Shown piece by piece: positions 10,707 to 21,341 of a stretch of 64,000 bases of DNA. Made by a program: the position numbers and the translations under genes. Under the pieces are notes generated by a model. It was not told the origin of the DNA. It worked only from the letters and a program-made list of their open reading frames with translations, and made no database searches. Position 1 is the stretch's first letter; every line of letters starts with the position of its first letter. This stretch comes from Cranoglanis bouderius (Eukaryota; Chordata; Actinopteri; Siluriformes; Cranoglanididae): the NCBI GenBank assembly GCA_023630585.1, contig CM042567.1:16718501-16782500 (forward strand), given 5' to 3'.

Positions 10707-11457
10707 GGACAGTTTCGGACCTCCGGCCGGAACAGGGCAGGAGTGGAGGTCCCCTCGTGGACCTCCGGCAGGAGCAGGACAGGAGCAGAGGTACCCTCAT
10801 GGACCTCCGGCCGGAACAGGGCTGGAACAGAGGTCTCCTCATTGAGCCCGGTCTGAGCTCTGGTGAGGAGACCTCCTGCTGGGTCTCCGGCTGGAGTTCG
10901 GGGCTGGAGGTTGCCAAGTTAACCTCCAGAGGGAGCTCTGCTGAGGAGACCTCCTGCTGGGTCTCCAGCTGGAGCTCGGGGATGGAGGTTGCCAAGTTAA
11001 CCTCCAGGTGGAGCTCCGCTGAGGAGACCTCCGGCTGGGTCTCCGGCTGGAGCTCGGGGATGGAGGTTGCCAAGTTAACCTCCAGAGGGAGCTCCGCTGG
11101 GGAGACGCACTCCTGGGTCCGTGGCTGAGAGGTGCAGGCCGCCACGTTGGCCCGCTCCCTCCCATAGTGCTCGAGGAAAGACTGGCTGGGCTGATCGGAC
11201 AGTTGAACCCTGTTCAAAAAGGCATTGAGGTCCGGCTCAAATTCCAGGCTCCCATATTCCTGGACCAGGAGATCCACAAAACCCGAAACAGTATTTAATT
11301 CTTTGTACCCACTGGTGAGGTGAATCTCTGCCCACCAGCGAGCTGAGCCGACTAAACGGGATAGAAGGAACCCCACCCATTGTTCCTCGCTGGGTTTGGG
11401 GTCCTCCAAACTAAGGAAGTAACCTTGGGCCTGCAAAAGAAAATACTGGGGATACAC
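10693..11457 (-). CDS. Gag-like ORF with tandem-repeat tail
   Basis: An uninterrupted 254-codon minus-strand ORF. Residues 1-110 read like a retrotransposon capsid segment: QGYFLSL, then EEQWVGFLLSRLVGSARWW and FVDLLVQEYGS, the helix pattern with a conserved Trp and a small-residue turn seen in Ty3/Gypsy-type Gag. The rest is encoded by three 78-bp repeats and then three 42-bp repeats and gives Pro/Glu/Ser-rich copies. The last codons may belong to the adjoining Tc1 fragment. No Pol follows. It is probably the orphan gag of a retrotransposon, cut on its N-terminal side by the Tc1 at 11,458. A captured gag gene is possible but not supported by anything else here. Confidence 0.5.
   Translation of the reverse strand: MYPQYFLLQAQGYFLSLEDPKPSEEQWVGFLLSRLVGSARWWAEIHLTSGYKELNTVSGFVDLLVQEYGSLEFEPDLNAFLNRVQLSDQPSQSFLEHYGRERANVAACTSQPRTQECVSPAELPLEVNLATSIPELQPETQPEVSSAELHLEVNLATSIPELQLETQQEVSSAELPLEVNLATSSPELQPETQQEVSSPELRPGSMRRPLFQPCSGRRSMRVPLLLSCSCRRSTRGPPLLPCSGRRSETVQTVC
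10717..10842. repeat. Tandem repeat, 3 x 42 bp
   Basis: Three units starting ggacctccgg at 10,717, 10,759 and 10,801, with a few substitutions. The length is a multiple of three and keeps the minus-strand ORF open. Confidence 0.9.
10865..11098. repeat. Tandem repeat, 3 x 78 bp
   Basis: Three units starting gaggagacctcc at 10,865, 10,943 and 11,021, with a decayed partial fourth after 11,099. Each unit contains ttgccaagttaacctcca and encodes 26 residues of the minus-strand Gag-like ORF. Confidence 0.95.
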
Positions 11458-11735
11458 AGAAAAAACATTGTAAGCTCAATCAGGTGTAGCTAATCACCAT
11501 CCCAATGGCACACAAAGCCATTTGACTTTCAACTGTGATCAGCTGTGGTTATTTTGATTAGCTCAGCATGAAAAGAGCTTTCCTGGAGCATTTTTCAGTC
11601 ATTGGTAGTGCAACTGAAGCAAACAATCAACTATGGGTGGCAAGGCACTGTCAAAAGATCGCCGGGATAAAGTTGTGGACAGGCACAAGTCAGGAGATGG
11701 ATACAAAAAAAATTCAAAGAGTTTATCAATGCCTA

Positions 11736-13298
11736 CAGCCGTGGCCAAAAGTTTTGAGAATGACCCAATTATTAATTTTTACAAAGTCTGCTGCCTCAGT
11801 TTTTATGATGGCAATTTGCATATACTCCAGAATGTTATGAAGAGTGATCAGATGAATTGCAATTAATTTCAAAGTCCCTCTTTGCCATGAAAATTAACTT
11901 AATCCCAAAAAAACATGTCCACTGCATTTCAGCCCTTCCACAAAAGGACCAGCTGACATCATGTCAGTGATTCTCTCGTTAACACAGGTGAGAGTGTTAA
12001 CAAGGACAAGGCTGGAGATCACTCTGTTATGCTGATTGAGTTAGAATAACAGACTGGAAGCTTTAAAAGGAGGGTCGTGCTTGAAATTATTGTTCTTCCT
12101 CTGTTAACTATGGTTACCTGCAAGGAAACACGTGCAGCCATCATTGCTTTGCACAAAAAGGGATTCACAGGCAAGGACATTGCTGCTAGTAAGATTGCAC
12201 CTAAATCAACCATTTATTGGATCATCAAGACCTTCAAGGAGAGAGGTTCAACTGTTGTGAAGAAGGCTTCAGGGCACCCAAGAAAGTCCAGCAAGCGCCA
12301 GGACCGTCTCCTAAAGTTGATTCAGCTGCGGGATCGGGGCACCACCAGTGCAGAGCTTGCTCAGGAATGGCAGCAGGCAGGTGTGAGTGCGTCTGCACGC
12401 ACAGTAAAGCGAAGACTTTTGGAGGATGGCCTGGTGTCAAGAAGGGCAGCAAAGAAGCCACTTCTCTCCAGGAAAAACATCAGGGACAGACTGCTATTCT
12501 GTAAAAAGTACAGGGATTGGACTGCTGAGGACTGGGGTAATGTCATTTTCTCTGATGAATCTCCTTTCCGATTGTTTGGGGCATCTGGAAAAAAGCTTGT
12601 CCGGAGAAGAAAAGGTGAGCGCTACCATCAGTCCTGCGTCATGCCAACAGTAAAGCATCCTGAGACCACTCATGTGTGGGGTTGCTTCTCAGCCAAGGGA
12701 GTGGGCTCACTCACAATTTTACCTAAGAACACAGCCATGAATAAAGAATAGTACAAAAACATCCTCAAAGAGCAACTTCTCCCAACCATCCAAGAACAGT
12801 TTGGTGACGAACAATGCCTTTTCCAGCATGATGGGGCACCTTGCCACAAGGCAAAAGTGATAATGAAGTGGCTCGGGGAACAAAACATCGACATTTTGGG
12901 TCCATGGCCAAGAAACTCCCCAGACCTTAATCCCATTGAGAATTTGTGGTCAATCCTCAAGAGGCGGGTGGACAAACAAAAACCCACAAACTCTGACAAA
13001 CTCCAAGCATTGATTATGCAAGAATGGGCTGCCATCAGTCAGGATGTGGCCCAGAAGTTGATTGACAGCATGCCAGGGCGAATTGCAGAGGTCTTGAAAA
13101 AGAAGGGTCAACACTGCAAATATTGACTCTTTGCATAAACTTCATGTAATTGTCAATAAAAGCCATTGACATTTATGAATTGCTTGTGATTATACTTCAG
13201 TAACAGTAACATCTGACAAAAAGATCTAAAAACACTGAAGCAGTAGACTTTGTGAAAATTAATATTTGTGTCATTCTCAAAACTTTTGGCCATGGTTG
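11736..13298 (+). mobile_element. DD35E Tc1/mariner (Traveler-like) element, one nonsense codon
   Basis: A 1,563-bp element with inverted termini (left cagccgtggccaaaagtttt; right end its near-complement) and TA at both sides (11,734-11,735 and 13,299-13,300). It is a sister copy of the element at 39,788-41,353, in the opposite orientation within the window. It sits inside an older Tc1. The length and transposase size match what is published for the DD35E Traveler family. Confidence 0.92.
12110..13126 (+). pseudogene. DD35E transposase with a single TAG
   Basis: A cut-and-paste transposase of 338 codons. I start at 12,110 because that Met aligns with the start of the intact copy; an upstream in-frame ATG at 12,077 lies in the leader. 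The frame is open except for a TAG at 12,749-12,751, which replaces Trp214. Catalytic residues Asp149, Asp241 and Glu277 are all present, with 35 residues between the last two. By eye I count 13 residue differences from the 40-kb copy, counting the stop. It would give a truncated protein lacking the second Asp and the Glu. Confidence 0.93.
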
Positions 13299-14379
13299 TA
13301 GAAGCAGTCTATTATTAAGAAGTGGAAGGTATTTGGTACAACACAGACCCTCCCTGGATCAGGACATCGCTCCAAATTGGATGAAAGAGCCAGGAGGAAA
13401 CTGGTCAGAGAGGCTACCAAGAGGCCTACAGCAACTCTGAAGCAGTTGCAGGAATTTATGACAAAGAGTGGTCATTGTGTGCATGTGACAACAATATCAC
13501 AAATTCTCCACAAATGTGGCTTGTATGGGAGGGTTGCAAGAAAAAAAGCCACCCACGACTGAGCTTTGCCAAAGTGCACCTTGAAGATTCTGAGGCCACA
13601 TGGAAAAAGGTGTTATGGTCAGATGAGACTAAAATTTAATTATTTGCCCTCAACACCAAATGAAATGTCTGGCGGAAATCCAATACAGCTCACCATCCAA
13701 TAATGGATAATAAGGTAATATCCTGTTATGGGGGTGTTTCTCTGCAGCAGGGAGTGGAGCACTTGTCAGGATAGAAGGAAAAATGGATGGGGCTAAATAC
13801 TGTCAAATTCTTGAGGAAACTCTGCTGCCCTCTGCCAGAAAGTTGTCAATGGGAAGAAGATTTACCTTCCAGCATGACAATGACCCAAAGCACACATCAA
13901 AACTGACCACACAGTGGTTGAAGGAGAAAAAGGTGAATGTCATTGCATGGCCTAGTCAGAGCCCAGACTTAAACTCCATTGAAAATCTGTGGAATGACAA
14001 ACAGTCACCATCAAATTGAACTGAACTTAAGCAGTTCTGCAAAGAAGAGTGGGCAAATATTGCAAAGTCTAGATGTGCAAAGTTAGTAGAGAAATATCCC
14101 AACAGACTAAAGGCTGTATTTAAAACAAAAGGTGGTTCAACAAAATACTGACACACGGGGGTGATCATTTTTCCAACTCAGTGATTCTGTTTTTTTAAAA
14201 AAAAAATTATTTTTCTGACATGTAGGTGTTATCTTTCACTTTGATGTTATAAGTTGCACTGAGTAAATACAGCTGGATAAAACAAAAACTGTGTCTGTCT
14301 TCATTTTAGGCTGAAAAGCAACAAAATGTGATTCTTTTAAAGGGGGGTGATTCTTTTCTATACCCACTGTATACCAGCC

Positions 14380-15325
14380 ATTGTCCTGTGCCAAGACCTG
14401 ACTCATCCTCTTGTTTGGCAAGGACAGGTAACGGTTCACCTCCTTCCCTTTCAGCAGGCACAGAATCAGGCATATCAACTGAAACATCATCCCTTTCAGA
14501 TTCTGCTGGGGCAGGTTCCTCTGAATCAGCATCTCTTTCAGGTTCTGTTAGGGCAGGTTCTGGCTCCTCCCCCCGTTCCTCATGACTTGGGTCTCCGTCT
14601 GGTTCTCTTTCTCCTCCTTTTCTTACCTCTTCCTGACTCTCCTCTGAAGTATCAGCTGCTGGACCTTCCTCCTCTTCAGAAACCTGCTCTTCTTGTCTCC
14701 TAGGTCTTAGTCTAAGTAGTCTGGTACAATGTGTCAAATGATACCAAGCAGTCCTACCTTCCACTTGTACAGCTGTTGGGGTAGCTGCTACCACTTTCTA
14801 CTGTCCTTCCCATCTGGGTTCATTCCATTTTCTCTTGAACACTCTCAGATATACCTGGTCTCCAGGAACCACTGCACAGGGTGTTTCTTCTTCTTCTTTT
14901 GGCCCCCTGTTCTGTTCCTGTGAATATATTTCTTCATGTATAGCAGTTAGTTGTCGCATATATGCTTTCAGATCCATTTGCAATTGTTCTAGGGATGGTC
15001 CCTCATAGGGGCCTCTCAGGTATGGCACTGGCATGGATCCACCCATAAGCATTTCATGCAGTGTCAGGTTAGTAATTCTGTTGGTCTGCATGTGATAGCT
15101 CATCAGTGCAAGGGGTAAGGCATCTACCCAGTTCAGCTTAGTGTGAGCACAGATCTTATTTAGCTTGGCCTTAAGAGTACCATTCACTCTTTCTACCATC
15201 CCTTGTGACTGAAGGTGATACACACATCCAAATCTCTGTTTTATTCTCAACTGCTGTAACACTGTTTTCACTGTTCTCTGAACAAATGTTCCACCGTCAT
15301 CACTAAACTAGATCTCCGAAATGCC
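14380..15325 (-). pseudogene. Endogenous retrovirus pol remnant (integrase C-terminal half)
   Basis: Two minus-strand blocks. 15,271-14,798 carries the last part of a retroviral integrase with the catalytic Glu in a MVERVNGTLK context, followed by a conserved LNWVDALPLA segment and a basic C-terminal domain. 14,794-14,306 encodes a long acidic Glu/Pro-rich stretch, and its last codons run into the Tc1 terminal repeat. The same order is seen at 56.0-56.9 kb in the larger retrovirus copy, so these are two members of one family. The core Asp residues are cut off at the junction with the Gypsy element near 15,330. Not functional. Confidence 0.8.
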
Positions 15326-15340
15326 TAGCACCTGTTTAGG

Positions 15341-15890
15341 ATTCGAGAGGGTGACGAGTGGAAGACAGCATTCAACACTCCAATGGGCCACTATGAGTAC
15401 AGGGTAATGCCCTTTGGCCTGGGCAATGTCCCAGCAGTCATCCAGGTGTTCATCAATGATGTCCTGCGTGAGACACTGAACTACCTTAATGACATCCTCA
15501 TTTTCTCATGCAATTACAAAGAACATGTCCTACATGTTCAACAGGTCCTGTCCCAGTTACTTACACACCGCCTCTTCGTGAAGCTGGAGAAGAGCGAGTG
15601 TCACATACCCTCAGTTTCTTTTCTCGGCTTCATCATTTCCAAGGGCAGCCTCCAGATGGATCCCGGCAAGGTGTGGGCAGTGCAGAAATGGCCTCAGCCA
15701 TGCTTGGTGAAGCAGGTACAATGCTTTCTTGGGTTTGCCAATTTTTACACAAGGTTTATAAGAAACTTCAGCTCTGTTGCAGCACTGCTCTCGGCACTCA
15801 CAAAGAAGTCTGCCAGTCATTCAGGTGGATGGAGAAGGCCAGTCAAGCCTTTAACAAGCTCAGATGACTCTTTATGTCAGCCCCCATCTT
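15341..15890 (+). pseudogene. Gypsy reverse transcriptase, C-terminal part
   Basis: Starts within the RT palm: REGDEWKTAFNT then YRVMPFGLGNVPA. The catalytic box reads YLNDILIF near 15,480-15,505, where active enzymes have YxDD, so one catalytic Asp is Asn. It continues with KLEKSECH, FLGFIIS and FLGFANFYTRFI, the typical connection region. A frame change near 15,820 leads toward RNase H. The first RT motifs are missing. Confidence 0.88.
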
Positions 15891-16260
15891 AACCCTTCCA
15901 GACCTAGAGTTGCCCTTTGTGGTAGAAGTGGATGCTTCTGATGTGGGGGTAGGGGCAGTTCTGTCTCAAAGGGCTAGGGGCGACAACAGGCTTCACCCAT
16001 GAAGCAGAGAGAAATTACGATATAAGTAATCGGAAGCTCTTGGTGGTAAAGATAGCACTGGAGGAGTGGAGGCATTGGTTGGAGGGGGCCAAGGGTCCAT
16101 TCCTCATCTGGGCAGACCACAGAAAACTTACCTACATCCAGGAGGCCAAGAGACTTAATTCCCGCCAAGCATGCTGGGCCCTGTTCTTTAACAGGTTTGA
16201 CTTTGTTCTCTCTTACTGCCCAGGTTCCAAGAATTCGAAACCAGATGCACTTTCGAGGCT
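15890..16260 (+). pseudogene. Gypsy RNase H region
   Basis: VEVDASDVGVGAVLSQ near 15,925 holds the first RNase H Asp. After frame disturbances around 15,990-16,035 the sequence resumes with EEWRHWLEGAKGPFLIWADH and SNxKPDALSRLF near 16,235. It lies directly between RT and integrase, as expected for the family. Confidence 0.8.
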
Positions 16261-16439
16261 GTTTGGTTCCCCAGAGGAGGAGTCGAGACTGGAACCCATC
16301 CTACCCACCTCCAGAATAGTAGCTACCATCCAGTGGGGCATTGAGGCTGCCATCAAGAGGGCCCAACAGCAACAGCAGGATCCAGGTACTGGTCCATCAG
16401 GATGCCTTTTTGTACCTAACCAACTATGCTCTGATGTGT

Positions 16440-17165
16440 TGCAGTGGGCACATGCTTCCCCCTCTCGGGTCATCCTGGGGTCATTAGAACTTGCAAGCTC
16501 ATCCAGAGGAGGTTTTGGTGGCCAAAGCTGCAAAGGGATGTCCAGAACTTTGTCGCCGCCTGCATCGTGTGTGCCCAGAACAAGGAGCCCAGAACCCACC
16601 CTCAAGGACTTCTGCACCCTCTCCTGATCCCTAAACATCCGTGGTCACACATATCTCTGGACTACATCATGGGGCTACCGGAATCCCAAGGTAACACAGT
16701 CATTCTTGTGGTGGTAGACAGATTCTCTAAAGCATGTCACCTCTTGCCCTTACCCAGACTTCCCACAGCAAGCCAGATGGCAGAGCTCCTAATGCAACAC
16801 GTATTCAGGATTCACGGCTTCCCCAAGGATATGGTCTCGGACAGAGGGTCTCAGTTCACCTCCTTGTTCTGGAAGGCGTTTGGCTGTCTCATTGGCTCGG
16901 ACATCAGTCTGTCATTAGGGTTCCACCCCCAATCTAATGGGCAGATGGAGAGGGTGAATCAGGAGATAGAGAAGACTCTGAGATGTTTGGTAGCAGAGAA
17001 TCAGACCACTTGGAGCTCTCGATTAGTCTGGCCAGAGTTTGCACATAACACTCTCTACCATTCTTCTCTAGGCATGTCCCCATTTGAGTGCCAGTATGGC
17101 TTCCCTCCTCTTTTGTTCCCTGGACAGGAGCCGGAGGTATGCATTCCTGCCACTACCCAACTGGT
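16440..17165 (+). pseudogene. Gypsy integrase, interrupted by insertion
   Basis: An open frame from 16,444. The zinc-binding HHCC module (HPGVIRTCKLI, then CIVCAQ) lies at about residues 8-45. The catalytic core keeps all three acids: Asp in SLDYIMGLPES, Asp in VSDRGSQFTS and Glu in QMERVNQEIEK. The frame runs into a LINE insertion at 17,166, after which the true continuation is at 24,972. It is among the best kept domains of the window, but split. Confidence 0.9.
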
Positions 17166-17235
17166 AGAAGAAGAAGAAGCAGTTTTATTTATATAGCACC
17201 TTTCCAAAGCTCAAGGTCGCTTTACACAGTATATA

Positions 17236-18893
17236 TCAAATACATAAAATACATACAAATACATACAACACAAGGAAGAAAAGAAGAGGGAGGAAAGAAA
17301 AAAAAAGAAAAAAAAAAACTAGGCAGAGAAGTGATGTTATGGAGAGTAAGAGGTAGTGAGTTCCACAGTTTAGGAGCAGCAACACAGAATGACCTTCCAC
17401 CTGCAGTGGACAGCTGAAATCTAGGTATGGACAAGAGGCCAAGTTCTGATGACAAAGGGACCAGGTAGGGCAGTATGGGTGAAGTAAGTCAGACAAGTAT
17501 GGAGGGGCAAGACCACTTAGTGCCTTGAATGTTAGAAGTAGTATCTTAAACTGAATACGTGATACGAGTGATATGAACGGAGCACCTGGTGGAGGTGAGA
17601 ACCCTTGCAGCTGAGTTTTGAACATACTTTAATCTTGAAATGTGTTTTTTGGGCAAGCCAATAAATAGGGCATTACAATAATCCAGACGTGAAGTGATTA
17701 GGGCATGAACTAAGATTTCAGCATCAGTCAGAGTGAGAGAGGATTGAAGATGTGTAATATTATGATGGTGGTAAAAATAGTTTTAACTATAGCGTTGATA
17801 TGGGAATCAAAAGAGAGAGTTGTGTAAAATACAACACCAAGATTATGGGCAGAGGAAGAAGATTTAACAGGAACCCCATCAATATCAAATGACATATCCA
17901 TCCTTTTGCCTGAGGTAGTCGAACCAATAAACAATATTTCAGTTTTGTTATCATTCAGTTTTAAAAAGTTCAGGGACATCCAGTGTTTGATGTCCCTAAT
18001 ACATGCAGTGAGTGAATCAGAGAAGGGTGGGTTATCAGAGCTGGTGGTAAGGTAAATTTGGTCAGCATAACAATGAAATTGAAGTCCATGCATGCGTATG
18101 ATGTCACCAAGTGGATACATATAAATGATAAACAGTAGTGGCCCAAGAATGGAACCTTGAGGAACACCCTGCGTCTGAGGAGCAGTGACGGATTTGTACC
18201 CTTCAATAGTGATATAATACTTTCTGTCATTGAGGTACGAGGTGCGCCAGGAGAAAGCTGGACCAGTGATGCCAATTTCGGAGAGACGAGAGATAAGTAT
18301 ATCATGACAGACAGTGTCAAATGCAGAGCTTATATCAAGGAGAATTAAAATATTTACTAACCCAAAATCAATGGACAGAAGAATGTCATTAACCACACAG
18401 TGCTCTGAGATGGACAAAATCTGGAAAGGTTCAAAGAGATCATTTGCATCTAAGTAAGACCTTAATTGTGAGACCACTACTTTTTCCAAAATTTTACTTA
18501 AAAATGGTAAGTTTGAGATTGGTCTGTAATTGTTCATATTTTGATGATCAAGGCCAGATTTCTTAAGAATGGGAGTCACTGCAGCAGTTTTTAGTTCTGC
18601 TGCAACAGTACCAGATGCTAGGCTACAGTTTATCAAATGAGTTATGGAGGGTGAGACTTAAGAAACACATATTTTTAGCAAAGTAGTAGGTGCAGTGTCA
18701 AGCTGACAGGATGTAGAATTGGACTTCATAATCAGATCACATACAGCAGAGGGTGTAGTGGAAGTGAAAGCAGAGAAGGTGCACTTTGAGTGAGCTGTCC
18801 TAAACTCAACATGTGGGGCACAAGTATGAGGGGTATATTTGGCAATGGATTCAGTGGTTGTCTTCAGTTTGTCTGAAAAAAAATTGAGAAAAA
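17236..18893 (-). pseudogene. LINE reverse transcriptase, catalytic box damaged
   Basis: The minus-strand frame 18,636-17,728 reads VTPILKKSGLD, NYRPISNLPFLSKILEKVV, LLDISSAFDTV (catalytic Asp), TQGVPQGSILGPLLF and HCYADQIYL. The usual YADDTQ is cut to YADQ by a 6-base in-frame loss, so the second catalytic Asp is gone. The C-terminal thumb part, in another frame at 17,625-17,236, reads ILLLTFKALSGLAPPYLSDLL. Upstream of 18,636 the frame is broken. Confidence 0.88.
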
Positions 18894-18936
18894 CTATTCA
18901 CAAGCTTCTCAGAGCCAGAGATAACATGCTGTAGAG

Positions 18937-21335
18937 CAGGGGTCTCAAACTCAATTTACCGGGGGGCCGCTGGAGGCAGAGTCTGGGTGAGGCTGGGCCG
19001 CATCAGGTTTTCCACAAGAAAGGCTCTGATAAAAACATTCCAATGTTCTCAAATGTCTTTATTTTTTTTAGGACAAAATCAGATGAAAAAAATAAACAAA
19101 TTAAGTATTAATAAGAAAATAAATAAATCAATCAATAATAAATAAATAAAATAATAATATTACAGCAGATATAGAAGACTGAAGAAACCACATATAGTTG
19201 CTGACTTGAGAAATCTAATTATTATTATTCAGATTCAAATGTCTGTATTAACAGTTCTTTAACCTCTAACTTTCTGAACAAGAATGGAACATTGAACATG
19301 AACTATTCTGAACATGGCTTCTCTTGTCTACTTCTTGCTGCTAGAGACCTGGCAGCGCTTCCTGTCACATAGCCGAGACACATTTGGCTTGAGGGAGGAA
19401 GCAGTTGAGACCCTCAGTAGGGCTTGAAGATGCTCATCAGTAAGTCTGGACCTGTACTTGGACTTATTGAAGTTCAAGGTGGAGAAGAGCTTTTCGCACA
19501 AGTATGTGCTCCCAAAAAGACACATGGTCCGCTTGAACATTCGGGAAAGCTCAGGGAAGTTGGGGGTCAATTCTCTCAAAAATTGCCCAAGCTTGTCTGC
19601 TTTTCCACTCACCTCCCTGAACTTGGCTTTGAGTTCAGAGTTGCACTGCAGGTCAATGAGCTCCATTTGAAGCACAGGAGGGGCATCTTGCACATCAAAG
19701 GAGAAGGGGTCCGCAAAAATTTTAAATGTGGCTTTGTGCGTCTTGAAGTCTGCAAATCTGTGATCAAATTCCTCCTGGAGCTTCAAAATGACATCAACAT
19801 ACTTCTCATCACTGAATGGTGTGCCTGCATCCACGAGTGCCTTGCATGCTGGGAAATGGCAAAGGTTTGTCTGAGAGAGCTGGGCTTTCCACAACACAAG
19901 TTTTGTGGAGAATGATCTCACGTTATCATAGGCAGCACTGACAAGTTGCCCCTGGCCTTGTAACTTCTTGTTCAGTACATTAAGCTCATGTGTGATATCA
20001 ACAAGAAAAGCTAAGTCCATGAGACATTGGGGATCACTTAACACAGGAACAGCCACCCCTTCCTTCTCCATGAAGGCTTTCACTTCTGCTCTCAACTCAA
20101 AAAATCTCTTCAACATGTTTCCTCTACTGAGCCAACGTACCTCGGTGAAATAGAGCACATCCCCATATTCTGACTCCATTTCCTCTAAAAAAGCACGGAA
20201 CCTTCTGTGCTTTAAGCCCCTGGATCTGATGTGGTTGATGGATTTTATATAACGACAGACATCACATTGTCAAACTTCAGGCATCTGCTGCAAAGGGCCT
20301 GCTGATGGATAATGCAGTGCAGAGCAATGGCCTCCTCCACACCCTCCTCTTCCAGTTTTTTTTGAACGAGTGCCACCAGTCCATTTTTCCTCCCTGTCAT
20401 TGATGGCGCTCCATCGGTTGTTATTCCAACAAACCTCTTCCATGGCAAACCGACATTCTCAATGGCATTACACAGCCGGTGAAATATCTCCTGAGCAGTG
20501 GTCTGGCCATGCATTGGAATTACTGTGAGCAACTCCTCCATAACTTCAAAATTGTCATCAACACCACGGACATATATTGCGAGCTGGGCAGTGTCGGTGA
20601 TGTCTGTAGTCTCATCAAGAGCGACTGAGTATCCACTGAAGCATTTTGCTTTCTCACACAGTTGATCATAAATGTCACTTGACAGGTCAGAAGTGTGCTC
20701 TGCCACGGTGTTGGCAGAAAGGCTGATGTGGCTAAACTGATCTTTCTTTTCTGGACAGACAATACTTGCAGCCTTTAATATGCACTTTTTGACAAATTCA
20801 CCTTCTGTGAATGGCTTTCCTGCTTTAGCTATCATCTCACTGACCACGTAGCTAGCTTCGACTGCTGCATTATTCTCTTCGGTTGCTTTCTTAAAGAAAT
20901 CTTGTTGCCTCAGTAGACATGTTTTAAGATTGGCAATCCGGTTGGCTCTCTCATCTCCCTGGTATTTTGCATACTCCTCAGCATGTCTAGTTGTGTAATG
21001 ACGTTTCAAATTGTATTCCTTGTGCACCGCAACTTTCTCTGTGCAAATAAGACACGTCGGGGTGCCCCTGTGCTCAACAAAGAAATATTGCATTTCCCAC
21101 TTTTCCTGAAATTGTCTGTGCTCATCACCAACCTTTCTCTTCACTGCAGGCTTTGAAAAAGACATGTTTGGGGCTGTGTAATATATATAATCCCACACGG
21201 TGTCACTGTCGCGTTGAAGTTTCAGTTTCAGTGTTTAGTCGACGCACGTGTTCAGCAGAGCACACTGCAGATCAGGATACGCAGTTTTGCAGTTGTCAAA
21301 GTCGGGATCAGTGCGTAGTGGCCTCAGATTTTCAT
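18937..21335 (-). mobile_element. hAT-family DNA transposon, nearly intact transposase
   Basis: The left terminus reads caggggtctcaaactc, typical of hAT ends, and a GC-rich stretch follows. The right terminus was not found: the complementary end is absent before the LINE sequence resumes near 21,340, so that side seems truncated. The related element at 48,633-50,972 keeps both ends. The transposase occupies most of the length on the minus strand. Confidence 0.8.
19328..21165 (-). pseudogene. hAT transposase with one frameshift
   Basis: The start is taken at MSFSKPAVKRKVG (21,165); eleven further in-frame codons upstream look like leader. An N-terminal BED/C2H2-type finger (CLICTEKVAVHKEYNLKRHY, then H) lies at about residues 40-65. 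Next come VALDETTDITDTAQL (first acidic catalytic region) and ITTDGAPSMTG. A single frameshift at about 20,245-20,260 shifts the frame, which then continues without a stop through VRWLSRGNMLKRFF to the C-terminal dimerisation segment FGSTYLCEKLFSTLNFNKSKYRSRL. Fish and mammal genomes hold host proteins of this look (GTF2IRD2- and EPM2AIP1-like), but the transposon termini here argue for an element copy. Confidence 0.88.
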
Positions 21336-21341
21336 AGCTGA

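Larger units (their letters stand above)
11633..14012 (+). pseudogene. Tc1 transposase, split and decayed
   Basis: The N-terminus MGGKALSKDRRDKVVD begins at 11,633. The sequence breaks at about 11,735 and resumes at 13,301. I read VLWSDETKI near 13,615 (first catalytic Asp kept), FQHDNDPKHTS near 13,870 (second Asp kept) and SPDLNSIENLW near 13,960 (Glu kept). There are several stops and frame changes between. It is inactive, but its catalytic residues suggest it was once ordinary. Confidence 0.85.
11458..14379 (+). mobile_element. Old Tc1-like transposon, interrupted by a DD35E element
   Basis: Left part 11,458-11,735 and right part 13,299-14,379 belong to one Tc1 element. The left part carries the 5' leader and transposase start. 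The right part carries the rest of the transposase and a terminal repeat ending ctatacccactg, followed by TA at 14,380-14,381. The left terminal repeat is missing, lost at the junction with the Gag-like ORF. The insertion of 11,736-13,298 split the reading frame, so this copy was here first. On the right, Tc1 abuts retrovirus-like sequence that continues as in the copy at 55.8 kb, so Tc1 had jumped into the retrovirus. Confidence 0.85.
15338..17165 (+). mobile_element. Ty3/Gypsy (chromodomain type) left part
   Basis: RT, RNase H and integrase in the usual Ty3/Gypsy order. Its continuation (end of integrase, chromodomain, polypurine tract, LTR) is found at 24,972-25,500. The intervening 7.8 kb is flanked by an 8-bp direct repeat, caactggt (17,158-17,165 and 24,964-24,971), and the reading frame would pass cleanly across if the insert were absent. 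The 5' part (LTR, gag, protease, start of RT) is lost at the junction with the retrovirus remnant. Confidence 0.9.

Noticed and set aside
10717..11098. CRISPR-like array
   Set aside because: The units are head-to-tail tandem repeats without unique spacers, lie inside a coding frame, and the DNA is from an animal.
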